64,000 bases of DNA from Akkermansia muciniphila (GTDB taxonomy: Bacteria > Verrucomicrobiota > Verrucomicrobiia > Verrucomicrobiales > Akkermansiaceae). Below are positions 19,100 through 27,518 of the stretch, one piece after another. Every line of letters begins with the position of its first letter. The stretch's first letter is position 1. The stretch covers positions 1-64,000 of the forward strand of contig CAMCIC010000007.1 in the NCBI GenBank assembly GCA_945874895.1. The letters run 5' to 3'. The translations under genes and the position numbers were made by a program. The notes beneath the pieces were generated by a model, which did no database searches, was not told the DNA's origin, and saw nothing but the letters and a program-made list of their open reading frames with translations.

Positions 19100-19993
19100 A
19101 TGACTACCGACCAGCAAATCGAGGAAATGATGGCTCGGGTTCGCAAGCTCGAACTCCGGGCCCGGCGTCTCGTGAGAGAATCCTTCTCGGGAGAATACCA
19201 ATCATCCTTCAAAGGCCAGGGGCTCGATTTTGATGATTTTCGCGAGTATCAACACGGCGATGAAATTCGATTCATCGACTGGAACGTAACGGCTCGCATG
19301 GGTTCTCCTTTCATTCGCAAATTCCGCGAAGAGCGGGAATTGTCGGTGGTGATCGCAGTGGATGTGAGTGGTTCCTCCGATTACGGTTCAGTGCATTTTT
19401 CCAAAAGAGAAATAGCCGCAGAGACAGCGGCGATTCTGGGGTTTTCAGCCCTGCAAAACGGTGACAAATGCGGCTTGTTGTTGTTTGCCGAGGAGTCTCT
19501 GATGTTCATTCCACCTGCCAAAGGCACCAAACATTTGCTTCGCATGGTGCGTGAAATCCTCATCGCCAGCCCCGAGCACCGCGGCACCTCTATGGCCGCA
19601 GCATCTACCACATTGCTGCAAGCACTCCCCCGCAAGTCGCTGGTTTTTTTGCTGTCCGACTTTCTCTGCGATCCTATCGACAAGCCGTTAGGAAAGCTCG
19701 CAGCCAAGCACGACACCATCGCTCTCCGCATCACCGATCCGCTCGAACAAAAACTTCCTCGTGCCGGCCGCGTAACACTCGAAGATCCAGAAACAGGCTG
19801 GCAAACATCTGTCAACACATCGAACGCCAATCTGCGCATGGCCTATGAAAAACTGATGGCACGGCAGCAAGAAGGAGCCATTTCGATGTTCCATAAACAC
19901 GGCATTGATTTTGCCGAACTGGATACCAGCGAGGATCCCATACCCGTATTGCATTCTTTGCTCAAACGCCGCATCCGCAAACGTCAGCGCTAA
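19100..19993 (+). CDS. DUF58 domain-containing protein (vWA-like)
   Basis: GEYQSSFKGQGLDFDDFREYQHGDEIRFIDWNVTAR and VAVDVSGSSD motifs. Confidence 0.93.
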   Translation: MTTDQQIEEMMARVRKLELRARRLVRESFSGEYQSSFKGQGLDFDDFREYQHGDEIRFIDWNVTARMGSPFIRKFREERELSVVIAVDVSGSSDYGSVHFSKREIAAETAAILGFSALQNGDKCGLLLFAEESLMFIPPAKGTKHLLRMVREILIASPEHRGTSMAAASTTLLQALPRKSLVFLLSDFLCDPIDKPLGKLAAKHDTIALRITDPLEQKLPRAGRVTLEDPETGWQTSVNTSNANLRMAYEKLMARQQEGAISMFHKHGIDFAELDTSEDPIPVLHSLLKRRIRKRQR

Positions 19994-20517
19994 TGGAAGA
20001 ACCCCAACCATCTCTGGAACTCCGAGACATTCCCGACGTAGCACCGCTGCTGCCTCGCGACTGGTGGCCTTGGTGGGCGTGGCTCACACTGGCCGCGACC
20101 GTTGCACTGCTTTGGCTTCTCATTCGCTGGATCATGCATCGGAATGTCAGTCAGACATCGCTGCGGCGCTTGGCCTATGACCGAGCGATGCAATCTCTCG
20201 AGTCCGCCAAGTCCCTCACGGATGTAGTTTCCCTTTGCACGGCCCTTTCTCTGACTCTGCGTCATTACCTAGCGGTGGCCTGCTCTGACCCTGCACTTTA
20301 CGAAACCCATGAGGAACTGCTCGTTCGTCACCAAGCGTTTGCTGATCTACCAGACACACTGCGTCATTCGCTGGGAGAATTTTTCTCAACGCTTTGTCGC
20401 TACAAATATGCGCCTTGCGAGGAAATCGTCGATCTCTCGCTGTTAGTCCCCCAAGCCACCGCACTCTTGCAGCAAATTCACGCCGTCGACCCGCGCCCTG
20501 TTCCTGCCGCATCATGA
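19993..20517 (+). CDS. DUF4381-like membrane protein of the Bat operon
   Basis: One TM (WWPWWAWLTLAATVALLWLLIRW) in the usual operon position between DUF58 and BatA; 1-nt overlap with the previous gene. Confidence 0.7.
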   Translation: MEEPQPSLELRDIPDVAPLLPRDWWPWWAWLTLAATVALLWLLIRWIMHRNVSQTSLRRLAYDRAMQSLESAKSLTDVVSLCTALSLTLRHYLAVACSDPALYETHEELLVRHQAFADLPDTLRHSLGEFFSTLCRYKYAPCEEIVDLSLLVPQATALLQQIHAVDPRPVPAAS

Positions 20518-21542
20518 ATGACTTTTTGTATCATTTCCGTTTTGCCTCACCCGGATGGTTGCTTTTACTGCTTCCCGCCCTGGTGGGTCTTTTCCTTCGC
20601 CGAGGAAAGGGCGCGGAGGCCACGCTGACGTTCTCGACACTGAGCGTCCTGGTGTCCCTCGGCAAAAAAATGCGCCAAGGCCCCGGATCCATTAGCATGC
20701 CGCTGCTGTTTCTCGCTCTGTTCTTTGCCATCCTCGCCATGGCCCGTCCGGTATGGCGAACCGAATTTCAAAACCGCTCGGCATCTGGCATCGATATCAT
20801 GATCGCTTTCGATGTGTCGCTCTCCATGGAGATCGATGATTTTACCAACAACGAGGGACAACCACTGCAGCGACTGGATGCCGCCAAAGCCGTGGTGACG
20901 AACTTCGTAAAAAACCGCCCAGACGACCGGATCGGGCTCGTAGTATTTTCAGGGCAACCCTATCACATCAGCCCGATCACGCTTGATCACGATTGGCTCC
21001 TCGGTGGATTGACTCGCGTGAAGCTCAATCACCGCAATGGCTACGGTGATGGCACGGTGCGTGAACAGGGCACTGCCATAGGCTCTGCCATTTCCGCTGC
21101 GTCATCGCGACTGCACGCGCGCGACGCCAAATCGAAAATCGTGGTCTTGATTACCGATGGTGCCAACAATTCAGGAAAAATTTCCCCGATCGATGCCGCA
21201 AAGTATGCTGCTGATCTGAACATCAAAATCTACGCTGTGGCACTCGGCACGAAGGAAGGGCGCGTCAGTAGCAACATCCAACGCTTCCCACGGCAGGAAT
21301 TCGATCTGCCGACGTTGCAAGAAGTGGCTCGACTGACCGGTGGTGAGCACTACTGGGCACAGACGAATGCCGAATTGAAAAATACTTTCCGAACCATCGA
21401 TGATCTGGAAAAAACCGAACGCAAAACCTATACGGTCACGGAAGACACCGAATGGTTTCTCGGGTTTCTCATTCCCAGTCTTCTTTTTGCCGTATGGAGT
21501 GCCTTGCTCATGGCACTGAATCCACCGCCCCGAGCTGTCTGA
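20514..21542 (+). CDS. batA: vWA domain-containing protein BatA
   Basis: MNDFLYHFRFASPGWLLLL N-terminus, MIDAS FDVSLSM, FSGQPYHISPITLD, VVLITDGANNSG. Confidence 0.88.
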   Translation: MNDFLYHFRFASPGWLLLLLPALVGLFLRRGKGAEATLTFSTLSVLVSLGKKMRQGPGSISMPLLFLALFFAILAMARPVWRTEFQNRSASGIDIMIAFDVSLSMEIDDFTNNEGQPLQRLDAAKAVVTNFVKNRPDDRIGLVVFSGQPYHISPITLDHDWLLGGLTRVKLNHRNGYGDGTVREQGTAIGSAISAASSRLHARDAKSKIVVLITDGANNSGKISPIDAAKYAADLNIKIYAVALGTKEGRVSSNIQRFPRQEFDLPTLQEVARLTGGEHYWAQTNAELKNTFRTIDDLEKTERKTYTVTEDTEWFLGFLIPSLLFAVWSALLMALNPPPRAV

Positions 21543-21548
21543 TCTGCC

Positions 21549-23522
21549 ATGTCATTTGCCCATCCGTATTTGCTTTCGCTACTCCTGCTCGTACCCCTGC
21601 TGGCAGTAGCCGCCCTGTTGGCATCCCGTCAAAAACGCAAACAATGGCAAGAATTTGTGGCTAACCGCTTGCGCAGCCGACTGATCAATCGCGCGACGGC
21701 ACTGCCACGCATTCTTGCTTTTACGAGTCTGCTCCTTGCCATTGCCTGCATGGTTCTAGGCATGGCGCGACTGCAGTATCAACTGAGCAAAAAAACCGAA
21801 AGCACCCGCGGGCGCAATCTCATCATCCTGCTCGACCTTTCCCGCTCGATGCGTGCCACCGACCTCAAGCCATCCCGTCTCGATCAAGCCAAAGCCCTGA
21901 TCTATGAATTGCTCGAGACTCTGCCCAACGACCGCATCGGGGTGATCGGTTTTTCCAGTGCACCATTTTTGTTCGCGCCTCTCACGATCGATCATGGTGC
22001 TGTGCGCGAAACCGTAGAACAACTGGACCACGAATCCATCCCCACAGGAGGCTCCGATCTGGCTGCTGCGACAGAATTGGCCATCCAGACCCTCAAAGAG
22101 ACGGCACAGTCGAACAATGGTCTGCTGATTCTCTCGGATGGGGAAGAGCATTCGCCTGGACTGATGGGGACGCTTGCTCAAATCAAAGAGTCAGGCACCT
22201 ACGTTTTTGCCGTGGGCATCGGCACCGAAGACGGCAGCTTTATTCCCGACAAAAACTATCCTGATGGCCGCTTCCGCGATGTGAATGATGAAGTCATCAT
22301 CACTCGACTGCAGGCGAAGACGCTTCGCGAATTTGCTGAACAAAGTGGCGGGCGCTTTGCTTTGGCGCAATCGGCATCGGACATCCCGCAAATGGTGGCT
22401 ACCGCAGTAGCAGACCTTGCATCTTTCGAACTCAAAGGTCGGGAAAAAATCCAGGCGACAGAGCTGTATCAATGGTGTATTCTGCCCAGCATTCTTCTTC
22501 TTATGATCGCGATTCTGCTCGGCACCCGCTGGCGTCCACTGGCGCGCATGGGGCCCACTCTTTCCGCATTCTTCTTGACTTTTCTCCTGCTTCCGATCGC
22601 AAAAGCGGAGGAAAAGCCATCGCTGACGGACGCGCGCATCGCATTGGAAGCAAAAGACTACAAAAGAGCACAACAGTGGTTTCAGCAACTTGCCGAAGAA
22701 GAGGAGCCGTTGAGTGATGATCAAGCCGCGATGTTTCTCGGCAAAGCGACAGCCGACTATCGGCTGAAGGAATTCGCCAAAGCCCGCCAGTCCTATTCCT
22801 CGGCGATGACAGCAGAAGATTCGGCCATACGCAGTTCCGCGCATCAGGGCATGGGAACCACACTCTTTCAACTCGGCTGGATGGAATTGTCCAAAGGTGC
22901 GATCTACCCTGGCGAAGAAGAAGCAAAAAAGCAATTCGATGAACTCCTCAAGTCCCGCATTCAGGAGTGGATGGAAGATGACAAAACCGACGCCAAGGAA
23001 GAATCCGCCGGATACCGCACCATGAATGCCATCATGCTGAATTGGTCAGACGCCGTGCGCCACTCGCAATCCGCACGGCAACTCCGGCCTGACAATGCTG
23101 ATGCTGAACAGAACGGTCTGGTGGCGCGGCAATTTCTGGAAAAGCTCCGGCAAAAAATGGAACAGCAACAGGAGGAAATGCAGGCACAGATGCAGGGTCA
23201 AGGGGAGCAGCAAGACGAACAACCAGGTCAGGAAGAAGGTGAGGGAGATCAAGAGGGAAAAGGAAAAGGTCAACCGAAAGAGCCCAAGGATCAAGAGGGA
23301 GAAAACAAGGACGATCAAGAGGGCGACCAAGAAAAAGATCCGAACGGCAAGACACCTGACGGTGAGAAACCCGATCCTAATAATGAGCATGGCAAGGACC
23401 GTAAATCTGGGGAAACCAAGGAAGAACACGCCCTGCGCAAGCTCAATGAAAATGCCGATCTGCAACGCGGCATCATCGCGCCCGGCCGCCATGAATACCG
23501 CAGACCATCCAAAGATTGGTAA
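21549..23522 (+). CDS. BatB-BatC fusion: vWA domain plus TPR and low-complexity Q/E/G/K tail
   Basis: MIDAS LLDLSRSM, LLILSDGEEHSPG; TPR-like region (DYKRAQQWFQQLAEEEEPLSDDQAAMFLGKATADYRLKEFAKARQSYSSA); Q/E-rich tail after codons at ~23150. Confidence 0.85.
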   Translation: MSFAHPYLLSLLLLVPLLAVAALLASRQKRKQWQEFVANRLRSRLINRATALPRILAFTSLLLAIACMVLGMARLQYQLSKKTESTRGRNLIILLDLSRSMRATDLKPSRLDQAKALIYELLETLPNDRIGVIGFSSAPFLFAPLTIDHGAVRETVEQLDHESIPTGGSDLAAATELAIQTLKETAQSNNGLLILSDGEEHSPGLMGTLAQIKESGTYVFAVGIGTEDGSFIPDKNYPDGRFRDVNDEVIITRLQAKTLREFAEQSGGRFALAQSASDIPQMVATAVADLASFELKGREKIQATELYQWCILPSILLLMIAILLGTRWRPLARMGPTLSAFFLTFLLLPIAKAEEKPSLTDARIALEAKDYKRAQQWFQQLAEEEEPLSDDQAAMFLGKATADYRLKEFAKARQSYSSAMTAEDSAIRSSAHQGMGTTLFQLGWMELSKGAIYPGEEEAKKQFDELLKSRIQEWMEDDKTDAKEESAGYRTMNAIMLNWSDAVRHSQSARQLRPDNADAEQNGLVARQFLEKLRQKMEQQQEEMQAQMQGQGEQQDEQPGQEEGEGDQEGKGKGQPKEPKDQEGENKDDQEGDQEKDPNGKTPDGEKPDPNNEHGKDRKSGETKEEHALRKLNENADLQRGIIAPGRHEYRRPSKDW

Positions 23523-23537
23523 ACATCCATCGTTTTT

Positions 23538-25976
23538 ATGAACGCATTTACTCGAATCATATTTTTTCTTTTTCTGTCCCTTTTTGCACAAGGGGCCGCG
23601 ATACAAGTGACCATGTCCACCCAGTTTCTTGCGCGCGGCGAAAATGCCGTGGTGGAAGTTCTGCTATCGGAAATCGAACCACCGGAAACTCTGCGCATGC
23701 CCGCGATCCCGGGCGTCACGCTCCAATCACGTGGTTTCGGCGGACCCAATACCACGATCCTACCCGGACGGAAAATTGGTTACATTTATCAATTTGTCTT
23801 GTCTTCCTTCGAACCAGGCAAACACAAGATCCCTTCGATCAGCCTGAGTGTAGGCTCGAAGACCTATGAAAGCAAACCACTGGAATTTGAGGTATTTGAC
23901 GCCTCACAAATCAGTTTTTCCGAGATCAAAATCGGCAACAACACCATTCCTTACGCGGCTGTTTTCCGCACGGCCAAAACGAACCCATATGTGGGAGAGA
24001 TCATCCCGATCGAACTAAAAATCTACTTTCCTTCCAGCATCCGTATTGAAGAATGGGGCATTCCTGACTTTGATCGCAGCGGTGTCACCGCGTGGCGGTT
24101 TGAGCCTCGCCCGCAGTTGGGTAGCGCCATCATGCTGGGTGCGAATTACCAATGCGCCTCCTACCCAAGCACGATGGCGGCAGGCCAACCAGGCCAAGTA
24201 TCCATCGGGCCAGCCAAAATCCGCTTAATCTCGGTGCAGAATGTCATCGGACAATTTGGTTTTGAACAAAACGCCGTCCCACTCAACCTGCAGGCTTCGG
24301 CTTTGGCTTTGAACGCGCAGCCACTTCCTGCAAACGCGCCCGAGGGATTCACCAATGCCGTGGGCATTTTTGAGATGGAAGCGCGCATCGAAGAACCCGA
24401 GGTGCGGGAAGGCGACCCCATCAGTGTGGATCTTGCAATAAAAGGTATCGGCAATCTTGATTCCATGGCTGCTCCCGTAATCGCCGATCCCGAGGGATGG
24501 AAACTGTATGATGCCACCCGAAGCGAAATGGGGGAAGAGAGGCGCTTTCAACAAGGCTCGGTCATGTTCAAGCAGTTCATGCGCCCTACCTCCCGTCAGA
24601 CCATGGTTCCTCCGTTTCGTCTGGTCTATTTTGATCCTGAGGCCGCCGCCTACAAAACCATCCAGACATCGCCCATCCCACTGAAAATTCTCCCATCGAC
24701 CAAACCTGTGTCGGGCATCGAGACCGTCAATCCGATTCCCCAAGCGGCGGAAATACCAGTGGAAAAAATGACGGACATCCTCGGGATTCTCACAGCGGCT
24801 CCCGCGTTGCGCTCCCCTTCCTCCATCCCCTTGCCCTACCTGTGGCATCTCGTGCCGCTGGTTTTGCTGCTGACCCTGGCCTTTGCGATCTTTCATCGGC
24901 ACATGCGGCCTCGCTGGCAATTGAGCCCCGAGCAGAAAGAAAGACGCAAGGCATGGAAATCTCTGGAGCAGGCGGGCGAAGATCAAGCATCTTTCCTGCG
25001 GCAGGCCGGACGTTTCATTGAAGTATGGTTGCCCAAGCATGCGGAAGAAGAACAGGTGAAACAAATTCTCAAGGAGCGCGATGAAGTCTGTTTCCTCCCC
25101 TCAACCACCAAAAACCTCATGCCACGCAACCGTCGTCAGGAAATTCTTCATTTGCTCCGAAAGCTCTCCTTCTGCTGGATTGTTCTTCTGCTCCTGATTC
25201 CGCGCGAAATCCACGCGCAAGAAAAAACCCAGTCGGATGAAAGCGCCTCAGGTCTCTATCAACAGGGCAAATACAAAGACGCGATCAAGTCATGGCTGGC
25301 ATCCGGCCCTTATGATGAACTCTCCGCCGCCACTCTCTACAATATCGGCAACGCCTGCTATCGAGCCGGCTCCCAAGGCCATGCGGCGCTGTATTTCCGC
25401 CGCGCACTGCTCGTAGACCCGACTCTCGAAGAAGCACGGCAAAACCTGCGCTTCCTGGAACGGAAATTTGGTGCGCTGACGATCAAACGCCCGGACTACC
25501 AAATCGCCCTCACACGCGTGCCCCTCACGTGGATCCGCAACCTCTTTCTCGGCAGCCTATGGGGCATCGCGATCTGTATTTTGGTTTTTCCCGCGACATC
25601 CCGTGCGAGTCGGATGCGCTTGTTGGCCATCGCAGGCTTACTGATCTGCCCCCTGCTCGCTCTTGGTGGGGCTATGGCTCAATACTACTACCCGGATGAT
25701 TCCGTCTTCGCCCCCTATCAGGATCAGGCGGTGGTCATTGCGGATAAAACCATCGTTCGCGCGGATGCATCGCGCACCTCAGGCCAAGTCATTGAAGTGC
25801 CAGCCGGATCCCTTTGCCGGGTGATTCGTCGCAGCGACCGCTGGGTTTACATCGCTTTTGCGACCCAAACTCGCGGTTGGGTCACGGATGACAAGATCGA
25901 ATCATTGGTTCCAAACACTCCGCCGCAAGTGCCCAATCTGACCCCGCCGAAAGAGCCCAAGGGACCGTCAGCGTAA
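23538..25976 (+). CDS. BatD-BatE fusion: oxygen-tolerance BatD domain plus TPR and SH3-like domains
   Basis: BatD-like N-terminus with repeated beta domains, central TM, then LYQQGKYKDAIKSWL...ATLYNIGNACYRAGSQGHAALYFRRALLVDPTLEEARQNL (TPR) and IVRADASRTSGQVIEVPAGSLCRVIRRSDRWVYI (SH3). Confidence 0.82.
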   Translation: MNAFTRIIFFLFLSLFAQGAAIQVTMSTQFLARGENAVVEVLLSEIEPPETLRMPAIPGVTLQSRGFGGPNTTILPGRKIGYIYQFVLSSFEPGKHKIPSISLSVGSKTYESKPLEFEVFDASQISFSEIKIGNNTIPYAAVFRTAKTNPYVGEIIPIELKIYFPSSIRIEEWGIPDFDRSGVTAWRFEPRPQLGSAIMLGANYQCASYPSTMAAGQPGQVSIGPAKIRLISVQNVIGQFGFEQNAVPLNLQASALALNAQPLPANAPEGFTNAVGIFEMEARIEEPEVREGDPISVDLAIKGIGNLDSMAAPVIADPEGWKLYDATRSEMGEERRFQQGSVMFKQFMRPTSRQTMVPPFRLVYFDPEAAAYKTIQTSPIPLKILPSTKPVSGIETVNPIPQAAEIPVEKMTDILGILTAAPALRSPSSIPLPYLWHLVPLVLLLTLAFAIFHRHMRPRWQLSPEQKERRKAWKSLEQAGEDQASFLRQAGRFIEVWLPKHAEEEQVKQILKERDEVCFLPSTTKNLMPRNRRQEILHLLRKLSFCWIVLLLLIPREIHAQEKTQSDESASGLYQQGKYKDAIKSWLASGPYDELSAATLYNIGNACYRAGSQGHAALYFRRALLVDPTLEEARQNLRFLERKFGALTIKRPDYQIALTRVPLTWIRNLFLGSLWGIAICILVFPATSRASRMRLLAIAGLLICPLLALGGAMAQYYYPDDSVFAPYQDQAVVIADKTIVRADASRTSGQVIEVPAGSLCRVIRRSDRWVYIAFATQTRGWVTDDKIESLVPNTPPQVPNLTPPKEPKGPSA

Positions 25977-25978
25977 GG

Positions 25979-26620
25979 TCAGTCATTCTCAGCATCCTCC
26001 ACCGACGTGGCTTCATCGGACGAGCCTTGCTCCGTTACGTTCGGCTCCGATAAATCATGAGCCGCCGCATCATTTCTGCGTCCATGATTTTCGAGCAGTT
26101 CTAGAACTTCCTGCTGCATGGCCTCGACTTGATCGAGAGCTACATTCGGATCGCGAATCAAAAACACGTCGCCTTCCTTGCGATGTTCATACACACGGAG
26201 GATTCCCGATGGCACTGCTTGGGTGTCCTTTTCCACCAAGATTTTTTGGCGCTCGAGCATCACGGCTAAAATGAAACGAACTTTTTCCGTATGCTCCTCA
26301 TCCTCATCGACCATACGGCGCAGCAAATCGATGGGGCTTTCCTTTGTTACCTCCACTCGTTCCTGGCTTACGGGAGCCTTGTAGACCGTTTTCCATTGTG
26401 AAAATTTTTCACCTTCCTCGCTATCGCGCTGTTCCCACCCCACGAGGGAATAATCTTTTCTGAGCCATCCCGACGATTCGGGATCCGGAAAAATCGCGGC
26501 AATGATCGATTCACCGTCTTCAAAGGTCCTACCGGTCACAACGCACTGATGCGATCGAGATTTGATGTGCCATGATTCGCCAAATGCCATGCCCTTTTGT
26601 GCCCCGCCCACCCATGGCAA
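25979..26620 (-). CDS. Conserved hypothetical protein with N-terminal CxxTGxxFxxGE motif
   Basis: SWHIKSRSHQCVVTGRTFEDGESIIAAIF, then an acidic C-terminus; convergent with BatDE. Confidence 0.6.
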   Translation of the reverse strand: MPWVGGAQKGMAFGESWHIKSRSHQCVVTGRTFEDGESIIAAIFPDPESSGWLRKDYSLVGWEQRDSEEGEKFSQWKTVYKAPVSQERVEVTKESPIDLLRRMVDEDEEHTEKVRFILAVMLERQKILVEKDTQAVPSGILRVYEHRKEGDVFLIRDPNVALDQVEAMQQEVLELLENHGRRNDAAAHDLSEPNVTEQGSSDEATSVEDAEND

Positions 26621-26835
26621 TCAAGGCAATTTTCCTCGTTCTGATCACAAGATGGAGCAAGCCAAAGCGATGATCACGTGCCTCAGAGGGTCCTCCTGAT
26701 GGAATCGAGATCCAAGAGGCGTGATCACCCTCATGACGATCAGGCTGCGATCGAATCATCGATCTAGGTAAAAAAATCTGCCGGATGGATCGCCCTGCGG
26801 TTGACACGCATCGCGACACCCACCATACCCCTGTC

Positions 26836-27456
26836 ATGCAGAATTCCTTACCATTTCTCACCTTCACGGGCGGCATCGCCGAAACAAATGGATATTTTCT
26901 ACCCACAGACAACGGAGGAATATTGATCGATGCCCCCGATGGTGTGGCCGCATGGTTGGCCGCGCAGGGGAAACATGCCACGCATCTGCTTCTGACTCAT
27001 CAGCATTTCGATCACGTCATGGACGCCGCTGCCTTGCAGGAAACAGGCACGAAGATCCATGCTTTTGCCGGCTATGATGCAAAGCTCACTCTTGAACACG
27101 TCACGCGATCTTGGGGCATGCCCAACGTCAGAACCTATCGGGTCGATGCCCTGCTATCCGTTGATCAACCTTGGCAATGCGATGGCGTCACATTGTCACT
27201 CGCCCATGTGCCTGGGCATTCGCCAGACTCGCTCACCTTTTATCACTCCGATTCTGCCACCCTTTTCAGCGGTGACACCTTGTTTCAGCATTCCATAGGT
27301 CGAACGGACATCCCTGAACACGGAAATCACCGTCTCCTGCTGCAGGGCATTCGTGAGAAAATTCTCAGCCTGCCAGCAGATACAGTGGTCTACCCTGGTC
27401 ACGGCGGATCCACCACGATCGGAAGAGAAATCCGCAGCAATCCTTACCTCGTGTAA
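26836..27456 (+). CDS. MBL-fold metallo-hydrolase (glyoxalase II-like)
   Basis: LLLTHQHFDHVMD (HxHxDH), HVPGHSPDS, FSGDTLF, VYPGHGGSTTIGREIRSNP. Confidence 0.92.
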   Translation: MQNSLPFLTFTGGIAETNGYFLPTDNGGILIDAPDGVAAWLAAQGKHATHLLLTHQHFDHVMDAAALQETGTKIHAFAGYDAKLTLEHVTRSWGMPNVRTYRVDALLSVDQPWQCDGVTLSLAHVPGHSPDSLTFYHSDSATLFSGDTLFQHSIGRTDIPEHGNHRLLLQGIREKILSLPADTVVYPGHGGSTTIGREIRSNPYLV

Positions 27457-27484
27457 GTCGATTCAATCGTGCGAATCGACTTAC
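27453..27484. terminator. Perfect 12-bp inverted repeat between convergent genes (possible bidirectional terminator)
   Basis: GTAAGTCGATTC (27453-27464) / GAATCGACTTAC (27473-27484); no U-tract. Confidence 0.55.
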
Positions 27485-27518
27485 TCGAGAATTACGAACC
27501 GATCGTGAATGTTGAGGA

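Noticed and set aside
22191-22934. 247-aa minus-strand ORF inside batBC
   Set aside because: Antisense shadow of a clear vWA/TPR coding frame.
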